Part shown: one piece after another, positions 30,901 to 37,905 of the stretch
How positions within the stretch are numbered: the stretch's first letter is position 1
How the letters are laid out: each line of letters opens with the position of its first letter
Source: Paenibacillus prosopidis
Lineage (GTDB): Bacteria; Bacillota; Bacilli; Paenibacillales; Paenibacillaceae
Assembly (NCBI RefSeq): GCF_003337375.1
Contig: NZ_QPJD01000010.1
Span: forward strand, 1 to 64,000
DNA length: 64,000 bases
Reading direction: 5' to 3'
Notes under the pieces: generated by a model
What the model was told of the DNA's origin: nothing
Database searches by the model: none
Seen by the model: only the letters and a program-made list of their open reading frames with translations
Translations under genes and position numbers: made by a program

Positions 30901-33772
30901 TATTAACATCGATGATTTTCAAGTAAGGGGCACAGGCCTCCTCGGAAGCTGGAGCTTCGATGAAGGTCAGGGCATCACGGTAAATGATAAGGCGCGGAAC
31001 ATCGAAGATACGGTTCATTACGTATTTAATGATGCGCAGTATAAACCAAACAGCGAACCACTATGGAAGAACGGGATTAATGGCAAGGGATTGCTCTTTG
31101 ACGGATATTCCACATGGATCGAAAGATCTGCGGACCAAATCGCTAAGCCGGATGATGAAATATCAATCGAGGCTTGGGTCGCTCCAAGATCGTATGAATG
31201 GGGCGATATGAACCAGTTATCTGCAATCGTAAATCAGCATGACAAAGCTGCAAAAAAGGGCTATATTCTCGGAATGGGCCGCCATGGCAAATGGTCTTTC
31301 CAGGCAGGAATAAACGGGGAATGGGCTGAAGTATGGGCTGCAGAAGATAAACCGCTCAACAAGTTCGAGTGGTCCTACATCGTCGCGACATACAGTAAAT
31401 CCGATGCTAAGCTCAAGCTTTATCTGAACGGGGAATTGGCCGGGGAACAAAATGCTCCGAAAAAAGCGCCGATCATAGCCTCCGGCAGTCCTTTTATAAT
31501 TGGCAAAAACAATACGGGAGCCGTTATCAACGGTGTATTTACGGCCAATATGTTCAACGGCTTAATGGATGAAGTAAAGGTTCGCAATACTGTTCTGAGC
31601 GCAGAAGAAATTTCTGACATTTACGGTGCAGCGGCAGCAGGGTTTGAAAATGGGACAGCGCCGAAGCCTGATCTGGATTTCGAACGCTCCGTATACGATG
31701 GAGACCGCTACCGCCCGCAGTACCATCTTATTTCGCCGGGGCATTGGATGAATGAGCCGCATGGCCCGCTTTATTTTGAAGGGAAATATCATATTTTTTA
31801 TCAGCATAATCCGCAAGGGCCATATTGGCATCAAATTCATTGGGGCCACGCGGTGAGTGACGATATGGTGCATTGGCAGGATATGCCGGTGGCTCTAGCG
31901 CCGGAAGGAGGATCGGTAACGCCGGATGGCGTATGGTCGGGCAATGCTGTCGTGGACGATAATGGGAATCCTGCGTTATTTTTTACAGCCGGTAATGATA
32001 AAGCAGTGCCGAATCAAAGTACCGGACTTGCCAGAAGCACGTTTAAGGATGACGGCAATGCCAACCTTGAACAGTGGATTATGGAGGAAACGCCTGTTAC
32101 GGTTCAAACCGATAATCTTCCAGCAGACGAAGGCGAGGTTTGGTTCGGGCAATTCCGTGATCCTTACGTATGGAAGGATGGGGATACATGGTACCAGCTC
32201 GTTGGCTCCGGCATCAAAGACGTCGGCGGAACGGCGCTGCTGTACTCTTCCCCGGATATGGTGAATTGGACGTACGAGAATCCGTTTTTCGTCGGCGATT
32301 ACAAGAATAAGCCGGAAACCGGCCAAGTATGGGAGCTGCCCGTACTGCTTCCTCTTGGAGAAGACAACAATGGAACGATGAAGTATGCCTTTTTTATCAA
32401 TCCGTGGTTCGATCACTATAACGAGCACAATGTAAAATATGTATTCCATTGGATCGGAACGTGGGATAAAACGAGCAACAAGTTTATTCCGGATCATGAA
32501 GAGCCTCGCCTCTTTGACTTTGGCGAACATTTCACAGGCCCAAGCGGCATGGTTGATGGAAAAGGGAGAGCCATTCTGTTCAGCATCGCACAGGACCGCC
32601 GCACCGAGCAGCAGCATTACGATGCGGGCTGGGCACATAATGCGGGCTTGCCGGTTGTGCTTACGCTTCGCGATGATGGTCTGCTTGGGGTTGAGCCGAT
32701 AGAGGAGCTTAATTCGCTGCGGGGAGAAAAGCTTGTTGATGTAACCAACGCGACTGTGGCACAGGCCAATACCCAATTAAGAGATGTCCAAAGCGATATG
32801 CTCGAAATTGTGCTGGAAGCGAAAATGAAAAAGGGGTCTGAGCTTGGCATCAAGCTTCGTTCGACGGGAGACGGCCGCGAGGAGACGCTGCTTTATTATA
32901 ATGTGAATAGCGGAATGTTGAACATTGACCGCACGAAATCCAGCTTGGATCCGGATATAGCGAAGGGGATTCAAGGGGGAGAAATGACGCTTGACCGCGA
33001 TCTATTAAAGCTGCATATTTATTTGGACCGTTCGATGATCGAAGCTTATGCCAATGGGAAAAACAGCATCACCTCAAGGGTGTATCCTACGCAATCCGAT
33101 GCGTTAGGGCTTGAGCTATGGAGCGAAGGCGGAAATGTAAAAATTAATAAGCTTCAGGTTTGGTCGATGAATTCTGCTTACGGCGAAACGGTGGAGGCCT
33201 ATTGGCCGCCTGCTGAGCCAGCTGCAGAGGCTGTCGGCGAGCTGACTAACCATGATTTTGAAACCGGCGATTTGTCGGGCTGGACTATTGAGGAAGGTCA
33301 TGCGTTTACGGATGCGCATGTCACGAACAGCATTGACTGGGGATGGGGCGGTCCGTTTAATCAAGCTTCTGATCGGAAGGATACGAATCGTTATCATCTG
33401 TGGGGCTACCATCCTGAGTATGGCGATGATGCGTCAGGAAAGATCAAATCAGACACCTTTATGCTAGGCGGCAGCGGAGCAATTGATTTCTTGGTAGCTG
33501 GCGGGAATGACATCGACAGATTGTATATCGCCCTTGTGCGTGCTTCCGATCATGAGGTGCTCATGAAAGCAACCGGTCATGACAGCGAGCAGTACCGTAG
33601 AGTGAAATGGGATGCATCGGCTTTTAAGGGTGAGCAGTTGTACATCCAAGTCGTTGATCAGCGCACGGGCGGATGGGGACATATCAATGTCGATGATATT
33701 AATGTGCCTGTCGCTTTGAATAACCCCGATCCGGGGGAACCTCTGGTTAATGGGAATCCGGAGGCTCACTAA
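27923..33772 (+). CDS. Secreted double-domain GH32 fructanase, 1949 residues
   Basis: A signal peptide (cleavage near AAAGA, residue 28-30) leads to a complete GH32 domain (about 40-520) with Asp56 in WLNDPNG, Asp180 in FRDPKV and Glu231 in WETPDLF. Three carbohydrate-binding-like repeats follow at about 531-680, 684-845 and 848-1004; each begins NPDFETGDLTGWT and ends GHINVDDF. Then come a LamG jellyroll (about 1006-1240) and a second GH32 domain (about 1260-1750) with stabiliser Asp1413, acid/base Glu1471 and the altered nucleophile motif WMNEPHGP (Glu1278). A fourth binding repeat (about 1773-1930) closes the protein. There is no LPXTG or SLH anchor. It probably degrades levan or inulin outside the cell. 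GGGGAGG precedes the ATG, and LacI-type operators lie upstream. Confidence 0.9.
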   Translation: MRSKAFKLGLAILLICSFFNQLIPPAAAGATDLIKPGEDQLRPLFHYTPEKNWLNDPNGLVYYNGEYHMFYQHKPSGDTWGEMFWGHAVSKDLVNWEELPIALYPDELGHIFSGSVVVDWNNTSGFGEGNIPPMVAMFTHEYGGNQVQSLAYSNDNGRTWTKYEGNPVIGQPPGLTVFRDPKVIWHEQTNNWVMVITAGDHVSLYSSPDLKTWTFESDFGSTEGSHNGFWETPDLFPLAVDGDPNHTKWVLTVSLSGGAPAFGSGMQYFVGDFDGKNFTNSNPTDKVLWVDYGADFYAGMTFSDVKDRRIWLGWMNNWHYAQTIPSAGWRGSMTVPRELMLTDKAGVGIRMQQTPAAELQQLRGAVTEIAADTVTSSTYALQGIEGPAYEIIGEFTITDASASRFGFNVHAGDGQKTAIGYDIARSKLFVDRTRSGIIEFNKEFGFEAHEADYAAGDTLKLRILVDKTSIEVFADDGAVVFTDQLFPDPAHNQVELFAEGGSINYTSLKAYPLRAANIGISDEQGITEHEIPNPDFESGNLNGWTTEGNAFSSDNVVTDTDWGWGCCFNKQGDYHVWGAKTGDGHTGTLKSATFRLGGSGEVNFLIGGGNDINKLYVALVRASDNEELLKVTNTEWKDDGTLRRVRMNAGDYIGEQVYMKVVDDHTGGWGHINVDDFHVLNYPEAIVNPDFETGDLTGWTTIGTAFTAPVSNAASYWGSTPFHHQGVFHAWGFEGASNPDFSDRRTGEMRSTAFKLDGNGKVSFRVGGGEDINKLYVALVRESDDEILYKATGAAATMGEGYRQVEWDASEYMGQNLYIKVVDYHTGGFGHINVDDFIVYNTKPVIPAQLINPGFETGDLTGWTVEGDAFAGAVSGQADYGDSQIPFEQEGSYHVWGLASAPEGTDADDRTGQLTSHSFILSGNGSIQFLISGGQDLEKLYVALVRASDDAVLMKATGSDSETYTRVSWDAVQYLGEEVYIKAVDQKSGDFGHINIDDFQVRGTGLLGSWSFDEGQGITVNDKARNIEDTVHYVFNDAQYKPNSEPLWKNGINGKGLLFDGYSTWIERSADQIAKPDDEISIEAWVAPRSYEWGDMNQLSAIVNQHDKAAKKGYILGMGRHGKWSFQAGINGEWAEVWAAEDKPLNKFEWSYIVATYSKSDAKLKLYLNGELAGEQNAPKKAPIIASGSPFIIGKNNTGAVINGVFTANMFNGLMDEVKVRNTVLSAEEISDIYGAAAAGFENGTAPKPDLDFERSVYDGDRYRPQYHLISPGHWMNEPHGPLYFEGKYHIFYQHNPQGPYWHQIHWGHAVSDDMVHWQDMPVALAPEGGSVTPDGVWSGNAVVDDNGNPALFFTAGNDKAVPNQSTGLARSTFKDDGNANLEQWIMEETPVTVQTDNLPADEGEVWFGQFRDPYVWKDGDTWYQLVGSGIKDVGGTALLYSSPDMVNWTYENPFFVGDYKNKPETGQVWELPVLLPLGEDNNGTMKYAFFINPWFDHYNEHNVKYVFHWIGTWDKTSNKFIPDHEEPRLFDFGEHFTGPSGMVDGKGRAILFSIAQDRRTEQQHYDAGWAHNAGLPVVLTLRDDGLLGVEPIEELNSLRGEKLVDVTNATVAQANTQLRDVQSDMLEIVLEAKMKKGSELGIKLRSTGDGREETLLYYNVNSGMLNIDRTKSSLDPDIAKGIQGGEMTLDRDLLKLHIYLDRSMIEAYANGKNSITSRVYPTQSDALGLELWSEGGNVKINKLQVWSMNSAYGETVEAYWPPAEPAAEAVGELTNHDFETGDLSGWTIEEGHAFTDAHVTNSIDWGWGGPFNQASDRKDTNRYHLWGYHPEYGDDASGKIKSDTFMLGGSGAIDFLVAGGNDIDRLYIALVRASDHEVLMKATGHDSEQYRRVKWDASAFKGEQLYIQVVDQRTGGWGHINVDDINVPVALNNPDPGEPLVNGNPEAH

Positions 33773-33790
33773 AGTAAAATGGATTGTAAA

Positions 33791-33830
33791 ACACCTGCAA
33801 ATATAGCGTTGTAGTTGCAGGTGTTTTTCG
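33791..33830 (+). terminator. Rho-independent terminator of the fructanase gene
   Basis: ACACCTGCAA (33791-33800) pairs exactly with TTGCAGGTGT (33815-33824), followed by TTTT. Confidence 0.85.
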
Positions 33831-33921
33831 TCTGCCTTGCCCCCGAGAAGGGGGAAGTTAAACTCAAACGGTGACGAAGAGAATGTCGGAAGCTCATGAA
33901 GCATCCTTTTAAAATGCAGTC

Positions 33922-33955
33922 TTGACAATCTTAACTGTATATCCTAATATTACAG
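33922..33955 (+). promoter_or_regulatory. Promoter and operator of the OYE-like gene
   Basis: TTGACA (33922-33927), 17 bases, TAATAT (33945-33950), a near-consensus promoter. The inverted repeat ACTGTATAT...ATATTACAGT (33933-33955) overlaps the -10 box, and TACAGT occurs again about 15 bases on. This suggests a MarR- or HxlR-type repressor site. Confidence 0.65.
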
Positions 33956-34021
33956 TATCAAAAAAAGTTACAGTTTTTAGTGCTTTATAGATAAATGGGA
34001 TAAACAGGAGAGATGAAACCG

Positions 34022-35149
34022 ATGAAACCAAGCTATATGCCTTTATTTGAAGCTTTCTCTTTAAAAAGCGGTATTCAGCTAAAAAATCGTATCGTTATGG
34101 CGCCAATGACGAACTTTTCCTCGAACGAAGACGGGACGGTATCGGACGCAGAAATAGAATACTACGCCCGCAGGTCCGGCGGAGTAGGTCTAGTCATAAC
34201 GGCGTGCATTTATGTTTCGCCAAACGGGAAAGGATTTCCGGGCGAATTCGCCGGCGACAGCGATGAGATGATTCCAAGCTTAAGACGTTTAGCTGCTGCG
34301 ATTAAAGAAAAAGGCGCGAAAGCTGTGCTGCAAATATTTCACGGCGGCAGAGAGTGCCCGCCAGGGCTCGTACCTAACGGCGATGTTGTTAGCGCAAGCG
34401 CTGTTGCTTCAGAACAAAACAATAAGGGAGTCGTTCCAAGAGCATTGTCGGAAGCTGAAATTGAGTCCATCATTCGTGATTTCGGAGCAACGACTAGAAG
34501 GGCAATAGAAGCGGGATTCGACGGTATTGAGATTCATGGGGCTAACGGCTATCTCGTTCAACAATTCTTCTCTCCGCATTCGAATAGACGTGAGGACCGC
34601 TTTGGTGGAAATATTGACAACCGACTAAGGTTCCCGCTTGCCGTTGTGGACGAAGTGAAGCGGGTAGCAGCCGAGCATGCGAAGGAGCCATTCCTTATCG
34701 GTTACCGCTTCTCGCCTGAAGAGGCGACCCTACCTGGCATAACGATGGAGGATACGTTCCGGCTGATTGATGAGCTGGCGCAAAAGGATTTGGATTACCT
34801 CCATGTATCGTTGCAGGAATTCTGGTCGGTTCCAAGACGCGGCGCAGACGAGAGCAAAACCCGCCTCGAATGGATTCAAGAGCGGGTTGGGCATTTGGTT
34901 CCTGTTATTGGCGTAGGTGCGGTTCGTACGCCGGATGATGCGCTGAAGGCTCTGGAAACGGGAATTCCGCTCGTTGCCATTGGCCGCGAATTGATTATAG
35001 AGCCTGATTGGGTGGAGAAGATTGCTGAGGGCCGCGAAGCTGAAATTAAAATGACGATTAGCAAAGATGATCAAGATCGCCTGGTTGTTCCAACTCCATT
35101 ATGGCAGACCATTATGCGTGTGCCGGGGTGGTTTCCGATCGGAGATTAA
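34022..35149 (+). CDS. Old Yellow Enzyme family NADH:flavin oxidoreductase, YqiG-like
   Basis: A TIM-barrel flavoenzyme of about 375 residues that reduces activated double bonds with NAD(P)H. The FMN and substrate motifs are NRIVMAPMTNFSSN, LQIFHGGRE, and DGIEIHGANGYLVQQFFSPH followed by NRREDRFGGN. It resembles Bacillus YqiG. ATG 34013 is only 2 bases from AGGAG; ATG 34022, 11 bases away, is preferred. A strong promoter with an overlapping inverted repeat stands in front and a good terminator behind, so it is monocistronic and probably induced by electrophiles. Confidence 0.85.
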   Translation: MKPSYMPLFEAFSLKSGIQLKNRIVMAPMTNFSSNEDGTVSDAEIEYYARRSGGVGLVITACIYVSPNGKGFPGEFAGDSDEMIPSLRRLAAAIKEKGAKAVLQIFHGGRECPPGLVPNGDVVSASAVASEQNNKGVVPRALSEAEIESIIRDFGATTRRAIEAGFDGIEIHGANGYLVQQFFSPHSNRREDRFGGNIDNRLRFPLAVVDEVKRVAAEHAKEPFLIGYRFSPEEATLPGITMEDTFRLIDELAQKDLDYLHVSLQEFWSVPRRGADESKTRLEWIQERVGHLVPVIGVGAVRTPDDALKALETGIPLVAIGRELIIEPDWVEKIAEGREAEIKMTISKDDQDRLVVPTPLWQTIMRVPGWFPIGD

Positions 35150-35163
35150 TATAGATGAAGGAA

Positions 35164-35200
35164 AACAGGCCAGAGATTACTTTGGCCTGTTTTTTGTTTT
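35164..35200 (+). terminator. Rho-independent terminator of the OYE-like gene
   Basis: AACAGGCCA (35164-35172) pairs exactly with TGGCCTGTT (35183-35191), followed by TTTTT. Confidence 0.85.
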
Positions 35201-35326
35201 TTTATAACCGAACATCCCATTACGAAAAAATATAAGTAGTGAACCGCCTATTTGCGACATAGAGTTGAATTAGTAAATTAATTGAGACTCGACTGTCGCT
35301 TTGTTGAAGGGTGGTCATTATACGAT

Positions 35327-35806
35327 ATGGTCATATCAACCTTTAATGAATTTATCCAAGTGTTCGGCTTACCGATATCCATGAGCCTGATCGGTGGTCT
35401 TATCGGTCATTTTGTGAAAAATGGCATAGTCGAATTGCCGAAGTTGGTCATAGAATATGACGAGGAAGGATTAACCCTTTCGTCAAACTGGTTTGTCAAA
35501 TGCATTCAGCGATTGTACTATTTCCTCATCTTCGTTATCGGTTTCAGGAACCATAACAACGCGAAGAAGAAAATCTTCTTCGACCTCGGGTTTCTCGGTG
35601 ACCTCTTAATTGCAATCGGCACGGGAATTCTTGCTAAGACCGCGCTTGCGATGGCGAATACATCTGATAATTTTGCTGTCATTAGCAGCTCCTTGCTTGC
35701 AGGATATGCAGGTTTGTCATATTTGAAGGGGAAGCAGAACAAAGAGCTTGCTGATCTTTTTCCGGAAGAAATGGATGACCAAAATCCGCGAACTCCACCG
35801 GCATAA
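35327..35806 (+). CDS. Small membrane protein of unknown function
   Basis: About 159 residues. The N-terminal part contains a hydrophobic, Gly-rich segment (GLPISMSLIGGLIGHFVKNG) and two further hydrophobic stretches (YYFLIFVIG; GDLLIAIGTGILAKTALAMA). The C-terminus is acidic and Pro-rich. I chose ATG 35327, although its GGGTGG site is about 13 bases away; a TTG 45 bases upstream is possible. It may belong to the DUF4257-like Bacillus membrane proteins, but that is a recollection and not a firm match. Confidence 0.6.
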   Translation: MVISTFNEFIQVFGLPISMSLIGGLIGHFVKNGIVELPKLVIEYDEEGLTLSSNWFVKCIQRLYYFLIFVIGFRNHNNAKKKIFFDLGFLGDLLIAIGTGILAKTALAMANTSDNFAVISSSLLAGYAGLSYLKGKQNKELADLFPEEMDDQNPRTPPA

Positions 35807-35866
35807 CGTACAATTTTGGTTATGTTGTGCGTATAATAATCAAAAAAGTATAGGAGGAGGAATCAT

Positions 35867-36049
35867 ATGGGTAAAAAAACGGTCAAAGTGACGTCAGAAG
35901 AAATGCAGCAGCTCAAGATGCTGGCCGAGATAGTCAAAAACCCTCACCTTCCAATGTCAGACCGCCGAATCGCGAAGTCGCAGTATGAATCCATTATTAA
36001 TTACGCTAAAAATAGCAATCGGGGCATTATTTCTACTGCCTTCTTATAA
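35867..36049 (+). CDS. Small hypothetical protein (60 residues)
   Basis: AGGAGGAGG stands 7 bases before ATG and opens a 60-residue frame. The protein is basic and helical (VTSEEMQQLKMLAEIVKNPH). It contains no transmembrane segment. I do not recognise the family; the excellent ribosome binding site and the terminator after it make it very likely a real gene. Confidence 0.7.
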   Translation: MGKKTVKVTSEEMQQLKMLAEIVKNPHLPMSDRRIAKSQYESIINYAKNSNRGIISTAFL

Positions 36050-36100
36050 CATTTCCGTCGGCTGCAGCAATACATGAAAATAACGTTCCTATACGAATAG

Positions 36101-36135
36101 GAAGATCTCCCGCCAAGGGAAGGTCTTTCTTTTTT
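36101..36135 (+). terminator. Rho-independent terminator
   Basis: GAAGATCTCCC (36101-36111) pairs with GGGAAGGTCTTTC (36117-36129) with one bulge/mismatch, followed by a run of seven T. It ends the small-protein transcript. Confidence 0.75.
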
Positions 36136-36224
36136 TGTCTTATTATAATTATGAGCACAAAATAGTAGACAGTGAGTACACCCGATCGTAAGATAAAGTT
36201 ATCTGATGAATAGGGGGACTTATC

Positions 36225-37721
36225 ATTCAACCTTTAACCTTTGGGCTCGACCCGATATTCGGCGATCATATGATTTTGCAGAGAAATGCTGAAGTGCCGG
36301 TCTGGGGTACCGGAACGGATGGAGCGGCGGTAACCGTCGAATGCCGGGGTGCTCGTTCGGAAGCTGTTGTTATAGCAGGAAAATGGAAAGCGCTTTTATG
36401 CCCGATGGAGACAGGAGAGCCTTGCGAGCTGATTGTCCGTTCGGATGGGAGAGAGATCCGTCTCACTGATGTGCTGTTCGGAGAGGTGTGGCTTGCGGGC
36501 GGGCAGTCGAATATGGAATGGTCGCTGATCGATTCGGCCGAGGGAGCGGAAGAAATTCCGGCAGCGCGATATCCGGAAATACGGTACTATAACGTACCTA
36601 AGGTCGAATGGGATGATGGAGCTGAGCACCGAGGCGAATGGAAGATTTGTACGCCTGATAACGCCCCTGTATTTTCGGCTGTCGCTTACCATTTTGCCAA
36701 GTCCATCCATCATGAGCTGAGTATTCCTGTCGGTATCATTGGCTGCAACTGGGGCGGAACGTCTGCATCCTGCTGGATGAGAGAAGAGGAATTGAAAGAG
36801 GACGAGGATCTGCGCGTTTACATTGATGAATTTCAAGAGCAGCTTCGAGATTTTACTTGGGATAAATTCGAGACGGATAAAATGCGCTACCAGGAAACCG
36901 TTGATGAATATATACGATTGAAGGAGCAGGGAGCAAGCCCGGAGGAGCTTGGCAATTACCCTTGGCCGCCGCCGCTAAGTCCGCATAATTTTGGGCGGCC
37001 AAGCGGTCTCTATCACACGATGCTTAAGAAGGCATCTCCTTTTGCCATTAAAGGGTTTATCTATTATCAAGGCGAGTCGGATGCAGGGAAAGCTCTACTT
37101 TACGAGAAGCTGCTGTCGAAGCTGATTTCCAATTGGCGGGATATATGGGATAATGTTGAACTTCCATTTCTGTTTGTCCAGCTGCCTGTCTACGGATGCG
37201 ACGGTAATCCATCTGGCGAGGAATGGCCTCTGCTCAGGGAGTCCCAGCAGTTGGTCAGTGATCATGTTTCTAACACGGCTATGGCCGTCGCCCTTGACTG
37301 CGGAGTAGAAGATGACATCCATCCTAGGCATAAAAAAGAGGTTGGGCAGAGGCTCGCGCTGCTGGCGCTTGATCATGTTTATGGTTTACATATTCAGAGC
37401 TCAGGGCCTGTGTTTAAAGAAATGGTGATCCAAGCTCCAACTGTATTCTTGTCCTTTAACAACTTAGAGCTCGAACAAGAGGATGAAACTGTACGGGAAA
37501 GTATTGCCGGATTTGAAGTTGCCGGTGACGATGGTCGCTTCGTGTTGGCTCACGCAGAGTTGAATGAAGGCAAGATCAAGGTATGGAGTGACCAAGTGGC
37601 GGTTCCCCGTCACGTCCGGTACGGGTGGGCTAATTTTACGGATGCTAACTTAAAGAACAAATATGGGCTCCCTGCTGCTCCTTTTAGAACAGATATGAGC
37701 AGCCGGCGCGATATCCAGTAA
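36225..37721 (+). CDS. Sialate-O-acetylesterase-like carbohydrate esterase, probable AUU start
   Basis: This protein removes O-acetyl groups from sugars (SASA/SGNH-like fold). The block LDPIFGDHMILQRN matches the LPALFSDHMVLQR start of the family, but the first ATG (36270) lies inside that block and has no ribosome binding site. An in-frame ATT at 36225 stands 6 bases behind TAGGGGGA and gives a complete N-terminus (IQPLTFGLDPIFGDHMILQR). I therefore propose an AUU start, 498 residues. The catalytic Ser is in LAGGQSNMEW, with Asp/His near the C-terminal DDIHPRHKKEVGQR. No signal peptide is seen. It stands alone between two terminators. Confidence 0.7.
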   Translation: MQPLTFGLDPIFGDHMILQRNAEVPVWGTGTDGAAVTVECRGARSEAVVIAGKWKALLCPMETGEPCELIVRSDGREIRLTDVLFGEVWLAGGQSNMEWSLIDSAEGAEEIPAARYPEIRYYNVPKVEWDDGAEHRGEWKICTPDNAPVFSAVAYHFAKSIHHELSIPVGIIGCNWGGTSASCWMREEELKEDEDLRVYIDEFQEQLRDFTWDKFETDKMRYQETVDEYIRLKEQGASPEELGNYPWPPPLSPHNFGRPSGLYHTMLKKASPFAIKGFIYYQGESDAGKALLYEKLLSKLISNWRDIWDNVELPFLFVQLPVYGCDGNPSGEEWPLLRESQQLVSDHVSNTAMAVALDCGVEDDIHPRHKKEVGQRLALLALDHVYGLHIQSSGPVFKEMVIQAPTVFLSFNNLELEQEDETVRESIAGFEVAGDDGRFVLAHAELNEGKIKVWSDQVAVPRHVRYGWANFTDANLKNKYGLPAAPFRTDMSSRRDIQ

Positions 37722-37730
37722 CTAACAGAC

Positions 37731-37777
37731 ACAAGGGGCTGTCCCAAGGTTATCAACCTTCAGGGACAGCCCCTTGT
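37731..37777 (+). terminator. Terminator of the esterase gene, repeat-family hairpin
   Basis: ACAAGGGGCTGTCCC (37731-37745) pairs exactly with GGGACAGCCCCTTGT (37763-37777). An inner AAGGT/ACCTT pair extends the stem. Closely related hairpins occur at 39659-39705 and 48045-48091. Confidence 0.85.
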
Positions 37778-37860
37778 TTGCAGCCAAACATTTAATTTTC
37801 ATATGATTTTATGAATGATTTGCATGGTAGTTTCTGGGAGTGATGTACATTAAAATAAAA

Positions 37861-37875
37861 ATGTAATCGCTTTCA
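37861..37875 (+). promoter_or_regulatory. Perfect cre site before the GH5 gene
   Basis: ATGTAATCGCTTTCA fits the CcpA consensus WTGNAANCGNWNNCW at every fixed position and lies 31 bases before the start codon. CcpA bound there would block transcription when preferred sugars are present. Confidence 0.75.
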
Positions 37876-37905
37876 AACTAAAGCCAAAGGAGAATATCGA
37901 GAACA

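Noticed and set aside
29500-30950. Repetitive DNA inside the fructanase gene as a mobile repeat
   Set aside because: The repetition is at protein level (about 150-residue binding modules ending in GHINVDDF) with diverged DNA, so it is domain duplication within one gene.
31976-32776. 266-codon minus-strand open frame opposite the second GH32 domain
   Set aside because: It is antisense to a well-supported catalytic domain and has no motif of its own.
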